A stretch of DNA of 64,000 nt from assembly GCF_022539505.1 (NCBI RefSeq), contig NC_061510.1, positions 266,423,687 through 266,487,686 of the forward strand, read 5' to 3'. This stretch comes from Lolium rigidum. Its lineage: Eukaryota; Streptophyta; Magnoliopsida; Poales; Poaceae. Positions 1 through 11,757 of the stretch are shown here, one piece after another; position 1 is the stretch's first letter, and each line of letters starts with the position of its first letter. The notes beneath the pieces are model-generated. The model ran no database searches, was not told the DNA's origin, and saw only the letters and a list, made by a program, of their open reading frames with translations. Position numbers and translations under genes: made by a program.

Positions 1-854
1 ATCTATCGCCGGAAAGTATAAAAGGAACACAATCAACACATTGCACAAACAGAACAACATGCAACAATCAGTGGCTAACCACTCCACCAAGGTCTAACAT
101 ACTAAGGACTTATAGATACCATGAAACAACTTTAAGAGTTTTAATTTAGAAAAGATTTATACACCTAATAATGGCATGAGAGCCTCACAAATTAGCAATT
201 GCCTCTCTTGGTTATCACCAAGGCATAAGTCGATATCCCTTAGTAGATAACACCACCAAGGAGACAAGTGCATTGGTTTTACATAAAAAGCATCCATCTT
301 TTGTTTTCCAACATTTTTGGAAAGGCACACATTATTTTTCCTATTTTATTTTGCTTGCACAACTACTACCCAATACTAGGAAGTAAATAATATGCCACCC
401 CATTTTGAAAACTTAAGTAAAACAACAGAGCTTGGTTTAATCTTGGGAGGTTTTGTTTGGAAATAATAAAACATAGGTTGGCTACTTTTAAAACAAAGTG
501 ATGACAAGGGTTTGAATAACTCAAAGAGATTTCAAATTCATCATTGCAAGTGACACACATATATTTGCAAACAGAGACAAAATTTCTTGAACAGAGACTA
601 AAAGTATTTTTACTAGATGGCCAGTAACAAAACAAGGTGAACACAATTGGATTCATCCAAAAATATGAATCCTAGAATTTTTAAAATTACAAACACTAAT
701 CGGAATGCAGTGATCATGTTTAATTCACTAAATTTCGTACAAAAATCCTAAAAATATGAGGTCAGTGGCATTGGAAAGGTATTCAAATTTATAAACTAAT
801 GCAATTTGTTTCACTCGATTTGGGTTTGTGGATCTAGAGTTATAGTCAAAACGA
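1..854. other. AT-rich unclassified DNA
   Basis: No credible coding region, RNA gene or element terminus was seen. The text is AT-rich and the short open frames lack coding character. It is probably the inside or remnant of a larger transposable element whose ends lie outside the window. Confidence 0.4.
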
Positions 855-1850
855 GTGCTACTTGGTTTTAACATAATGTTTCGAGCAATTCGAATTTTAA
901 AAGCGGGCGGGAAACATCCGGGCTGTGCGGATTTGAAAATGGGCCGGCCCGAGGTGGTTTATTTCCAGGTGGCTTTGGGAAAGAAAAAAAAAAAAAAAAA
1001 AAGGGAGGGGAGAGGGGCCCCGGGCGGGCCAGCCTGCATGGCCAACGTGGCCAAGCGGCCCATGCAGAGCACGATCGGGTCGGGATCGTCTCCCTCCTCG
1101 ACCACGCAGACGCACGCGCGTGCGCGCTGCAGAGAAGAAGGGCGGGAGTCGGGGGCTCACCGGCGGAATGCGACGGTCGTCGGCGGCGGCTGGGCGGGGT
1201 GGCGGCGAGGTGGGGCCGTCCCGGGGCGCGCTCGGCGCCTTCCTCTCGCCGGCGGCGGCTTCTCCGGTGGCGGCGTCCTCGCGGCACCTCCCGGCAAGGC
1301 GACGGTGGCGGCGGTTCCGGCGAGCACTGGGCAGCGAAAAATGGTGCGTTAGGACGGGGAGACGACGGTGAGCAGGATAGGGAAGAAAAGGAGGGAGAAG
1401 GGCGTAGGGGACGAGCGCGGCTTGGCTCGTCATCCTCGCGGTAACCATGCCGGCGTGGGCTGCTCCGGCGAGCAGCGGCCAGAGGGAGTGCTATGGCGTG
1501 CTCAGGGGGAGCTTTAGGAGCTAGAGAGGGGTAGTGTGGAGTGGAGAGGAGAAGGCTGTGGCGGGGGTGCTTTTATAGCCGGAGGGAGGCGCGTGGGTGG
1601 TGGCCGTGGCCAACGGGAGGGCGAGCGAGCGGTGGCAGCGACCAATGGAGAGGCGAGGGCTGACGTAGGAGGGTGGTGGCGTGGTGATGTCATGCTGTAG
1701 ACGTCAGCAGGCGCGCGGGAAAGGAAGGGGTCGAGCGGGAAGCTCCCAGAGTCGCTGCTCCTCCTTCTCTATTAGCTAGGGTTTCGGTTTTGGGCCTCCT
1801 TCTTGGGCTGCTTGGCTAGGGCTCGTAGGAAGGGTATGGAGAGGGTCCGG
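855..1850. other. GC-rich, simple-sequence-containing repeat-like stretch
   Basis: The base composition switches abruptly to GC-rich. There is a run of 18 A at about 985-1002 and many short CGG/GGC/GCG runs. Overlapping frames open on both strands (for example 868-1448 minus and 855-1352 plus) are the expected by-product of high GC and share no recognisable domain. The stretch resembles the GC-rich leader or LTR portion of grass gypsy elements, but no TG...CA ends or primer site could be fixed. Confidence 0.35.
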
Positions 1851-3365
1851 GGAAGGTTAGAGAGAGCCGGGGTCGGGCCAATGGGGTGCGGGGGTTGGGG
1901 TGGTGCATAGGCACCATGGCTCGGTCATGTGAGAAGAAAAAGAGAGGGGGAGAGGAAGGGTGGTGTTTCTCCATAGGGTTTTGCAAAGAGAAAAGAAGGA
2001 GAGGGAGAAAAAGATATTATATTTAAATGATACTAACAAAAGATCATGTTGGTCCAACAAGGTTTGGAGATTTTTAAGACAAGGTGAGAGGAGATGGTGG
2101 TGATGGTGATGGTGATGGTGTGCCATTATGGTGGTCAAAGATGGTGATGGTCCAAGTCTTAGAGAGGTAGAGATGGAATAAACATCACCAAGGATAATAT
2201 GGTGACATAAAGGTTATTTAAAAGAATATGGCTCAAGAAATAAGGTTGGAATCTTTCCTATGGCTATGGCAAATTTTGAAGTGAAAGGTAATTTGAAAAA
2301 GTTGAGAGAAACTAGGTGGAATATAGGAGTTCAAAGAATCCTACTCTCTTTATCAAATAAGGTAGAGTTTTTCTCAAATTTTAAAATAAACAAGAAATGG
2401 TATAAGTACCATAAACAAACCTTTTGTTAAAAAGGAAAGGAAAATAGAAAGTAATGGTTTAGAAATCAATACTTGGTAGAAATGGGATGATAAACAAAAC
2501 CCATTTCATTTCCTTGTTTTATTTGAGGAAAATATTTGAAGAGTTTTAATAAAACTAGAAGTGGTTTTGTGGTTAAAACTAGGGAAGAAAACAATAGGGT
2601 GTTGAGAGGGAGAAGGAAAACTAATTTAGAGAGGAGTGATCTCAATGGCGGATGATTATTACACAATGTAGCAATCATCTCCACTTGTTGGTTTTGTGAA
2701 GAATAAAGAAAAACAAGAGGTAAAAGAGGAACAAGTGATCTAGAGCTGAAATAGTGGATAGGGTATGAGACCAAGTGAATATAAGAATTTCAAGGGTAGA
2801 ATGGGACATGCAAGACGTGGAAGTTGTAGAGGGTGTTGCATAGATGAGATCCATGCATTGAGGTTACCAATAACAGTTGCGGGTGCTTAAAGATCAACAA
2901 CCGAAGTTTGAACTTTTTAAGCCTGCCAAAACTGATTGTTGACTTGGCTTCAGAATCATCCATGATGAGTGGGTATAAGAGAAGGATGTGATTAGGGTAG
3001 ATGATCCCAAATTTTGAATTAAGGAATATTTGAGCTAGATTATCACAAAGAGGAATATCAAGATGGTACACTCAGGTTGCCATCAGGAGAAGGGTTTGAT
3101 GTAGTAAAAAGAAAAACTAGTTTTCCTAAGTCACATATGTGTTTTATTTTGGTGAGTTGTTTGTCTGACCACTAGAGGTGTTGTTCTTTGGGTTAGCTCA
3201 AGACAAAACTCAACAAGCAAAACAAGACAATCCATCTACCAACAGGTCAAAGCAATTCATCATAACAAACAGATCAAGGCAATTCATCAAATTAGTCTAT
3301 AGAAAAAGTTTTTGTTCCCCCTAATTTTTGCACTAAGGACAACTAAACCAGGTTGCAAAAGTTGG
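1851..3365. other. Purine-rich unclassified DNA with a GGTGAT microsatellite
   Basis: The plus strand is strongly purine-rich (many GAGAGG and GGTTGG runs) and carries a short (GGTGAT)n tract near 2094-2128. Frames on the minus strand (1857-2138, 2466-2774, 2790-3071) are low-complexity or lack motifs. I see no gene. Confidence 0.35.
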
Positions 3366-5032
3366 GGTGTGACATTTTCCTCTTTTGTATTTGGTGGCAC
3401 TTGCACTCTTTTGTATCTATGGTGGCACTTTGTACACTTTGGTATGTATGATGGCACTATGCACACTTGTGCTCTTTTTGTATTTTGGCGGCTTTTTCTC
3501 GCACTATGTTAGCGTTAGCTCGCTTTTGCTATCTTGCCACACGAGTTTTGCTTAGAAGCTTTACTCCACACGACACACACACCTCACAATCGGGGCCACG
3601 TGCAATGTCTCGCAACACTCGATAAGCAATGCTCGTAGGATAGATCGCAAAAGGAAGAGGGGCTACACGGTGGGGAGCAAGTTATACCTAGATGAAAAGT
3701 TAGGCGGTGTCGTAACACACAACTTGCGATGATGGCGACGATGGTGTCGTAGTTGCGCCGGAGTCCGGGGTGCCGAAGGTGTCGCCGCGGTGTTGATGTA
3801 GACGCGGAAGCTCGAAAGACAATCCTTGCACTCCAAAACGGAAACCGGGCAAAATAAGTCAATGCCCGAAAATTTGGGTCACGACGAGCGATCGAAGGTG
3901 TCAAAATTTTGGAGTCGAAAAATTTCGGAAACGGTGTCAAAATTAGAGTCAAGATGAAAGGGGATAACTGTGAAAGTTTGGTGTCAAACGGGCGCCGGAA
4001 AGTTGTCAAAATTTGGAGCAAAAAGTGGAGTCAGAATTGGGCAAAACTGGGTCAAACCCGGTCCAGAACCCGGTCAAACCGGACCTGGAACCGGCCGGCC
4101 CGGTCCATAACCGGATCTGGAACCGGATGGGCCCCTGGATTGTGCCCGGATGGCACCGGTCTGGGTCCCGGTTGTAGACCGGACGGCCCGGTCAGAAATC
4201 CGGTCTGACCGGATTTTGCGCTGGGCGTGCGAGCAGCGCGTGCGACGGCTTGGTGGTTTGCGCGTGTATGCGGAATCAGAGGAGCGGAGGGCGCGCGAGG
4301 CAAGTTTGGAGATGCAGCAAGCGAGCGGCGGCTGGCTGGTGGCGTGCGTGCGTGGAGATCAGAGCGTGGCGGCGCAGATGGAGGCAGGCGAGCGCGGGCG
4401 GAAGCTGGCGCGCGGCGAGGCACAGTGGGGCGCGGCCGGATCGAGCGGGAGTTGACCAGGGGGGCCGGCGGCTTGAGCAGGAGGCGCAGGGCCGGCGAGC
4501 GGGGGGTGGGCCAGGGGCGGCAGGAGCTGGGCGCGCGGCCAGGGGCGGAAGCTGGGCGGCAAGATGGTCGGCGGCGCGAGCGTCTTGATGGGGCCCTGCT
4601 GGCCTGGTGCGGATGCGGGCAAGGCGCGCGGCGGCTCGTGGGCTGGGTGGCGCGGGCGTGGCCCTGCTGCTGTGCGCGCGCGCGGTGGGGATCGAGGCCA
4701 AGGCGCGCGAGGGTGGACCAGCCGGCGGCCGGCGCGTTGACCCGCCGAAGCAAGAAGCTGTTCTTCACGGGATAAACTGCCCGGCCTGTTCTTGAGGAAA
4801 AAGGAGCCAAAACTGCTCAGATTTGCAAGAAATTGGACGAAATTGATGGGGAAAAGATGGGGAAAACGTAGATCAATCACTCCAACATCAAATCCATGGA
4901 CTAAAACCACTCAAAACGCAACCAAATCACAGATCGGTCAAAAGGCAAATTAGGGCTATTTTTGGGGATTTTTGGGGAAAATTTTCAGAGACGAAATTGG
5001 ATGGGTGGGGGGTCAAATCCGCGGAAACCAAA
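3366..5032. other. GC-rich region, possibly LTR or leader sequence
   Basis: A G-rich tract reading GTTGGGG is followed by TGTGACA at about 3366, which resembles a polypurine tract next to an LTR start on the plus strand. 4060-4780 is very GC-rich with repeated CCGGTC, CCGGAC and GGACCGG words similar to those at 5520-5650. The long minus-strand frame 4052-4810 is Arg/Ala/Pro-rich and is best explained by composition. No second LTR copy was found in the window, so this may be the interior of the element whose LTR lies at 5049-5971, or an independent LTR. Confidence 0.3.
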
Positions 5033-5046
5033 GGCTGCTGATACCA
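5033..5046 (-). other. Primer-binding site, initiator-Met tRNA type
   Basis: Read on the minus strand this is TGGTATCAGCAGCC, matching the first nine bases of the common plant primer site TGGTATCAGAGC. It sits two bases from the inner end of the proposed LTR at 5049-5971, the spacing expected for a minus-oriented LTR retrotransposon. Confidence 0.55.
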
Positions 5047-5048
5047 TA

Positions 5049-5971
5049 TGATGAGGTCTAAGACCCCGTGTGTGGCCCGATCTTGCGAATGACCCAAGAA
5101 TCAAAGGGGGAAAGAGAGGGAGAGGCGGAAGAACACGAAGAACGCGAAGAACACAACGCACACCAACCCAATACAATCGATACTTACCCTCGTGGCTCGA
5201 TGGACCACGCCAATAGAATCACCACGGGAGAGACTCGAGGTAGAATCCCGGAGTGAGAGATCGGTGTTGGGGATGGAGACCGGTGAGGGAGAGAGAGTGG
5301 AGCACACTAGAATCTCACTCACATAGATCCAATCATCCAACATGGGGTGCCTTGATACAAAGGGGATGAAACCCTAGGAGACAAAGCTCAAAGTCATGTT
5401 TAAGCCTAAATCTTGTCTAAAGAGGTAAGGGGGTTGTCTTGGGTCTATATATAGGCCTACAAGACAACACATGGCGAAAAGGTACATAAGTGGGTAACTT
5501 AGGCAGTTTGGTGGGTAGTTCCGTCGGATCCGGTCGGGGGCCGGTCGGACCGGAGCTCGGGACCGGGCGGTCCGGTTGTGGAGCCGGTCGACCGGTCGCC
5601 AACCGGGCAGGTCGGTCTGGGGCCCGGTCGGACCGGACTCTGGGCCGGCTGGGCCTCCTCCTCCCTCTTCCTTCTTCTCTTCTTTCCTTCTTCTTCTTCC
5701 TTCTTCCTTGCGCCATGGGAGTTCCTTCCCTCCGGTTCCTCGATGACTCTTGTACCTAATGACATGTAACACACTGACATGAAGTAGCATTCGATCCAAG
5801 GTATTGACGAGGTCGAGTGTCGAGAGGAAGGAGTTCATCTTGACATATATGGCGGGGGTTTGTGTTGTTGGTCCACTTGTGGGACTCCTTGACCATGGTG
5901 TAGTATCGACGATAGGCGGGGTTGCACTTGACGGTCTTGAGGCGGTGGTGTCCGAAAGCCACCCCACATCA
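5049..5971 (-). mobile_element. Probable 5' LTR of a minus-oriented LTR retrotransposon
   Basis: The segment begins TGATG and ends CATCA, a perfect 5-bp terminal inverted repeat of LTR type, and its inner end abuts a TGGTATCAGC primer site. A TATA box (TATATATA, 5446-5453) lies inside in the minus-strand sense. A GC-rich, CCGGTC-rich block (5520-5650) lies upstream of it, as in U3 regions of grass elements. The partner LTR is not in the window, so the outer boundary at 5971 is inferred from the terminal repeat alone. The internal region would run toward lower coordinates; no gag or pol domain was recognised there. Confidence 0.5.
5446..5453 (-). promoter_or_regulatory. TATA box of the minus-oriented LTR
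   Basis: TATATATA, symmetrical by sequence, is placed so that minus-strand transcription would run toward the primer site at 5033-5046. It supports the orientation call for the LTR. Confidence 0.45.
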
Positions 5972-6896
5972 TGTTTTGTGTAGTTATTTGCAGATCTCAT
6001 ATGCCGTTAACTTTCTTGATGTGTTGCTTCGCATGAAGTTTGTTTAAATATTGTACAGTACAAAAGCATTATCCGGTCGCTACCATCCTGTTCATTCTAC
6101 TGACACCCGTGTGCATCCACATATTTATAGCCTTATACCCATTCATTTGCTGCCAACTGTTTTTGTACTGCATGCTATTGTCGCACTGCTTTTATAGTCA
6201 TGCTATGGGCATTTCCAATCTGCTTGTTCTTATACCACGTCATTAGCTCACCGCTAGCTGCTAGCTGTTTTCTCGTGTCTGCTATTCTCACACTGCTTTT
6301 ATAATCATGATATGTGCATTTCCAATCTGCTTTCTATTATACCTCGTCTTTAGCTTATATAGTTATTGCTGCGTGCATGTCTGGTCTTTGTATTATCATA
6401 GACTGACTTGTCAATGTTATTTTTCCTAGGGATTGATCATGCGAACCACTTATTAGAACATCCAACATTAACAGCGGGGACGCTAGGGAAGGTTGGAATC
6501 TGAGTTCTTGGTTGGTAATCTGAGTTTACTTCCGTTATTATCTATAACCTATATCGTTGTTCCTTATGCAAGAGATTAACACTTGGAACCCTGCCATAGC
6601 AATGCCATTCATGCTTTACTATGTTTACGCCTATTTGATATGCTTGTCTTGGAGAAACTGCGAAGGTGATTTGAACCTGACATTTGGTCATTCTTAATGC
6701 CTGTTTACTTTATGTGGAAAACCTTGGCATTACCCTACTCTAAATCTGAATGTATGAAATTCGTATCTCATGCAAAGCAACATCTAGTTGGTTTTAATCT
6801 GATATCTGGTAAATATTGGCTTATTCATTTGGCAGCTCAAGTTTTTTGTTATTTGAAACCAGCTGACTTGGTCCTAAATGTGATATCTAAACACAG
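5972..6896. other. AT-rich flank upstream of the exon-like units
   Basis: No domain-bearing frame was found. The words around 6200 and 6310 (TTTATAATCATG, GCATTTCCAATCTGC) are partly duplicated about 110 bp apart, which suggests an old local tandem duplication. If the downstream exons belong to a gene, this could be intron or upstream sequence. Confidence 0.3.
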
Positions 6897-7613
6897 ATTA
6901 AGGACAATGGAGCAGGAGGATTAGCATTTCACTTGATGGCTGAACCTAAAATGACAGGCATGTTGACCACGACTAGTGCACGCAAGAGAAGGACCTGCAG
7001 CGAGCCAAGTATGTGCTTAGTACATGCATCTTATCTTATCTTGTGCTTATTTCTGCTACATGTTGTTATCCGATCTCTACATTGCGTAATACATGTTTGA
7101 ATAGTTAATTGTTGTAACTATGTTTGCAATGTTACCAGAATGCAGTTTTAATGAAGCAGTCATCATTAGAAGATAGTCGCCAAAAAAGGATCTGTAGCGA
7201 CCCTGTGCAACATTATGATGTAAGGTTGTGCTTAGTACAAGTTCCATACATTGTCTTATTTATGCAACTTGTTATTATCTTATATCTACATTGCATAATA
7301 AATGTTAGCATAGTTCATCGTTTAACTCTTTTTGCATTATTATCAGAATGCAGTTGTGATGAAGCAATCTTCATTAGAAGTGAGGCCCACAAAAACTTCG
7401 ATATTTCTTCGATGCATCTTCTCATAGCCGTCAACCTAGACCATTGCTTTCATCAAACAATAAATATCTCAAGGTCTGTACTTTATAAAAGACATGGTAT
7501 TGCTGCTTTAAGATGCAGTAATCGATATGTTGACAAAGAGTACACAAGATTCAATCAAGGCGATTGCCAAATGTCAACGTGTTATTGATGATGCTAATAG
7601 AAGTCCTCAATGA
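6897..7613 (+). pseudogene. Broken coding region with duplicated intron-exon unit, function unknown
   Basis: Exon-like segments with good splice signals are visible: 6897-7018 (acceptor ACACAG, donor GTATGT), 7139-7219 (acceptor TTACCAG, donor GTAAGG) and from 7347 (acceptor TTATCAG). Joined in that order they stay open. The second and third exons start with almost the same peptide (NAVLMKQSSLE, then NAVVMKQSSLE) and their preceding introns are similar, so an intron-exon unit of 208 bp has been duplicated in tandem. The third unit runs into a stop shortly after. A coding-like tail (frame ending at TGA 7611-7613, with residues IDMLTKSTQDSIKAIAKCQ) follows a further possible acceptor. No family was recognised. 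It may be a degenerate transposon-encoded accessory protein or a captured host gene. Confidence 0.4.
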
Positions 7614-7758
7614 TTCTATGTAATTTTTTTATTTGGGCACATGAATTGCCTTGTAATTTTCCTACTTGTTTTATTTGTGTATGTAATTGAGTGTATCATT
7701 GATATCAGATTTTAGGCTCATGAAATTTAATGCATGTTGACTAGTCAAACAAGTAGGG
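7614..7758. other. Possible 3' flank of the broken gene
   Basis: T-rich AT sequence follows the TGA at 7611-7613, with words such as TGTAATTTTTTTATTTGG that would suit a 3' UTR. It ends directly at the CACTA terminus. Confidence 0.25.
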
Positions 7759-9000
7759 CACTACAACAGATTGGGCCGGCCCCACTTACAGTAGTGTGGG
7801 ACCCACTTTCATTTTGGGCCGGCCCACTTCTTTAGTAGGCCGGCCCGGTTACACGATAGTGGGATCCACATGCTTATTGGGCCGGCCCACTATCTTGTTG
7901 GGCCAGCCCATTTGGTATATGGTGGTCCCACATGGTAAATGGGCCGGCACTTTAACAGGAAGGTGGGACCCACATGTGTTTTTGGCCCGGCCCACTATCT
8001 TGTTGGGCCGGCCCACTTGCTATATGGTGGACCCCACATACTAAATGGGTCGGCCCTTTAACAGGAAGGTGAGACCCACATGTGTTTTTGGCCCGGCCCA
8101 CTATCTTGTTGGGCCGGCCCACTTGCTATATGGTGGACCCCACATACTAAATGGGCCGGCCTTTTAACGGGAAGGTGGGACCCACTCGTGCTTTTGGCCC
8201 GGCCCACTATCTTGTTGGGCCGGCCCACTTGCTATATGGTGGACCCCACACACCAAATGGGCCCGCCCTTTAACTGGAAAGTGGGACCCACCCGTGTTTT
8301 TGGCCCGGCCCACTATCTTGTTGGGCCGGCCCACTTGCCGTATGGTGGACCCCACATACTAAATGGGCCGACCCTTTAACCGGAAAGTGGGACCCACCTG
8401 TGTTTTTGGCCCGGCCCACTTGCTACACGGTGGACCCCACACACTAAATGGGCCGGCCCTTTAACGAGAAAGTGGGACCCACTCGTGTTTCGGCCCGGCC
8501 CACTTGCTTCTTGGGCCGGCCCGATGGTCGTAAGGTGGACCCCACATGTTAAATGGGCCGGCCCATTTAAGTTTTGACCGATCAACCTTAGAGGTTAGGC
8601 CCGGCCCACGTAACTAATGGACCAGCCCAGCTATATAGTTGACCGGTCAAACTATGTCGACCGGCCCGGCCCGCTAAGACGTGGCGAGGCCTCGTGTGGG
8701 CCTACCATCTACCACGGGGTTTCGGCGGTTAACGCCGTTAACCGCGGCTAACGGCGTCCGCCACGTGTCGGCTTGCATGACGTCAGCAGTCAACGGGCTC
8801 CCGGAAACACTTGCGCAACGGTCCGATTTTCCGTGGCGGAAGAGCGCCCAAGCGCGACGGACCGAAAAAACGTCGTTGGACTTTGCCTGACGCAGTTTCC
8901 ACAACAGAACCCATATCGTCGGGTTAGGCCCATGGGCGACGAAAAATACCCCTTAGCGGACGATTTTGAGACATTGTCTATCAGAACTTTTCTTGTAGTG
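7759..9000. mobile_element. Non-autonomous CACTA element
   Basis: The left end reads CACTACAACAGA and the right end, inverted, reads CACTACAAGAAA, giving a 12-bp terminal inverted repeat with two mismatches that fits the En/Spm (CACTA) superfamily. The 1,242-bp interior has no transposase and is filled by subterminal repeats rich in GGGCCGGCCC. The right flank continues directly into the 330-bp satellite, whereas the left flank is unrelated and the 3-bp flanks (GGG and TAG) do not match. The left junction has therefore been rearranged, or the true left end lies elsewhere. Confidence 0.65.
7984..8590. repeat. 106-bp tandem repeats inside the CACTA element
   Basis: The GGCCCGG anchor recurs at 7984, 8090, 8196, 8302, 8408 and 8492, a period of 106 bp with a shortened last unit. 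Each unit contains two or more GGGCCGGCCC-type palindromes plus a GTGGGACCCAC palindrome. Such arrays are typical of subterminal regions of CACTA elements, where the element-encoded protein binds; binding here is inferred. Confidence 0.8.
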
Positions 9001-11757
9001 TAGTAAGCATTCAAGTTGATAAACAAGGTCTAGACATATTCAAACCAGAAAAATCATGTATATATCTACCCCTAACCCTAAACTCTGTCTTATGAAGAGA
9101 AGTGGTTTTGGGTTTCAAACATGGAAATTTCAAGAACCTCCCAAAAGCTTCATTTTAGAGTGTGACTAAGAAGGATCCAGGCTTACCTTTTCACTTTCAT
9201 GTTCTAAACTTGTTTAAATCCTAGTCAAACCTAGGATTTCACAAAGATTCAAATATATGGGTATAAAATACAGAAAAATAGAAAAATGAAAAACGAAAGC
9301 ACATAGTCTTCTTATGTCATATAGTAAGCATTAAAGTTGATAAACAAGGTCTAGACATATTCAAACTAGACAAATCATGTATCTCCCCCTAACCCCTAAA
9401 CTCGTATTATGAAGTCAAGCATGCAGAGAAGTGGTTTTGGGTTTCAAACATGGAAATTTCAAAAACCTCTTAAAAATTCATTTTAGAGTGACTAAGAAGG
9501 ATGCAAGCTTCCCTTTTCATTTTCCTGTCTTAAATTTGTTTAAATCTTGGTCAAACCTAAGATTTGACCAAAAGATTCAAACGGGCATAAAATTCAAAAA
9601 AAAATCAGAAAAATGAAAAACAAAAGCATATAGTCTTCTTGTGTCATATAGTAAGCATTCAAGTTGATAAACAAGGTCTAGACATATTCAAACCAGAAAA
9701 TCATGTATATATCTACCCATAACCCTAAACTCTGTCTTATGAAGTCAATCATGAAGAGAAGTGGTTTTGGGTTTCAAACATGGAAATTTCAAGAACCTCC
9801 CAAAAGCTTCATTTTAGAGTGTGACTAAGAAGGATCCAGGCTTACCTTTTCACTTTCATGTTCTAAACTTGCTTAAATCCTAGTCAAACCTAGGATTTCA
9901 CAAAGATTCAAATATATGGGTATAAAATACAAAAAAATAGAAAAATGAAAAACGAAAGCACATAGTCTTCTTATGTCATATAGTAAGCATTAAAGTTGAT
10001 AAACAAGGTCTAGACATATTCAAACTAGACAAATCATGTATCTCCCCCTAACCCCTAAACTCTGTATTATGAAGTCAAGCATGAAGAGAAGTGGTTTTGG
10101 GTTTCAAACATGGAAATTTCAAAAACCTCTTAAAAATTCATTTTAGAGTGACTAAGAAGGATGCAAGCTTCCCTTTTCATTTTCCTGTCTTAAACTTTTT
10201 TATATCTTGGTCAAACCTAAGATTTGACCAAAAGATTCAAACGGGCATAAAATTCAAAAAAAATCAGAAAAATGAAAAACAAAAGCATATAGTCTTCTTG
10301 TGTCATATAGTAAGCATTCAAGTTGATAAACAAGGTCTAGACATATTCAAACCAGAAAATCATGTATATATCTACCCATAACCCTAAACTCTGTCTTATG
10401 AAGTCAATCATGAAGAGAAGTGGTTTTGGGTTTCAAACATGGAAATTTCAAGAACCTCCCAAAAGCTTCATTTTAGAGTGTGACTAAGAAGGATCCAGGC
10501 TTACCTTTTCACTTTCATGTTCTAAACTTGTTTAAATCCTAGTCAAACCTAGGATTTCACAAAGATTCAAATATATGGGTATAAAATACAAAAAAATAGA
10601 AAAATGAAAAACGAAAGCACATAGTCTTCTTATGTCATATAGTAAGCATTAAAGTTGATAAACAAGGTCTAGACATATTCAAACTAGACAAATCATGTAT
10701 CTCCCCCTAACCCCTAAACTCGTATTATGAAGTCAAGCATGAAGAGAAGTGGTTTTGGGTTTCAAACATGGAAATTTCAAAAACCTCTTAAAAATTCATT
10801 TTAGAGTGACTAAGAAGGATGCAAGCTTCCCTTTTCATTTTCCTTGTCTTAAACTTGTTTAAATCTTGGTCAAACCTAAGATTTGACCAAAAGATTCAAA
10901 CGGGCATAAAATTCAAAAAAATCAGAAAAATGAAAAACAAAAGCATATAGTCTTCTTGTGTCATATAGTAAGCATTCAAGTTGATAAACAAGGTCTAGAC
11001 ATATTCAAACCAGAAAATCATGTATATATCTACCCATAACCCTAAACTCTGTCTTATGAAGTCAATCATGAAGAGAAGTGGTTTTGGGTTTCAAACATGG
11101 ATATTTCAAGAACCTCCCAAAAGCTTCATTTTAGAGTGTGACTAAGAAGGATCCAGGCTTACCTTTTTCATTTTCATGTACTAAACTTGTTTAAATCCTG
11201 GTCAAACCCAGGATTTCACAAAGATTCAAATATATGTGTATAAAATATAAAAAATAGAAAAATGAAAACCAAAGCACATAGTCTACTTATGTCACATAGT
11301 AAACATTCAAGTTGATAAACAAGGTCTAGACATATTCAAACCAAAAAAATCATGTATATATCTACCCCTAACCCTAAACTCTGTCTTATGAAGTTAATCA
11401 TGAAGAGAAGTGGTTTTGGGTTTCAAACATTGGAATTCCAAGAACCTCCCAAAAGCTTCATTTTAGAGTGTGACTAAGAAGGATGATCGAGGCTTACCTT
11501 TTCATTTTCATGTTCTAAACTTGTTTAAATCCTGGTCAAAACTAGGATTTCACAAAGATTCAAATATATGGGTATAAAATTCAAAAAAATAGAAAAATGA
11601 AAAACCAAAGCACATAGTCTTCTTATGTCATATAGCAAGCATTAAAGTTGATAAACAAGGTCTAGACATATTCAACCTAGACAAATCATGTATCTACCCC
11701 CTAACCCCTAAATTCTGTCTTATGAAGTCCAGCATGAAGAGAAGTGGTTTTGGGTTT
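9001..11757. repeat. Satellite block 1, about 330-bp monomer in an AB dimer
   Basis: The anchor GTGGTTTTGGGTTT recurs at 9102, 9431, 9761, 10091, 10420, 10749, 11079, 11410 and 11744, a period of 329-334 bp. Two alternating monomer types are visible. Type A has CAAGAACCTCCCAAAAGC and AGAGTGTGACT; type B has CAAAAACCTCTTAAAAAT and AGAGTGACT. They form a higher-order unit of about 659 bp repeated at least three times before two A-like units end the series. Every monomer carries a telomere-like CCCTAACCCTAAAC stretch or variant. Short open frames that cross monomers are products of the repeat. Confidence 0.93.

Noticed and set aside
868..1448. Overlapping long frames on both strands
   Set aside because: GC-rich, low-complexity Arg/Ala/Pro-rich translations in several frames at once, no domain and no splice context.
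4052..4910. Minus-strand frames of 183-252 codons
   Set aside because: High GC leaves all frames open; the translations are Ala/Arg/Pro-rich and lack motifs.
7984..8590. CRISPR-like array
   Set aside because: Units are contiguous 106-bp tandem repeats without unique spacers, in a plant transposon.
9431..10381. Short proteins with MVLGFKHGNFKNLLK-like starts repeated along the satellite
   Set aside because: They recur with the tandem monomer and do not continue as a gene; they are by-products of the satellite.
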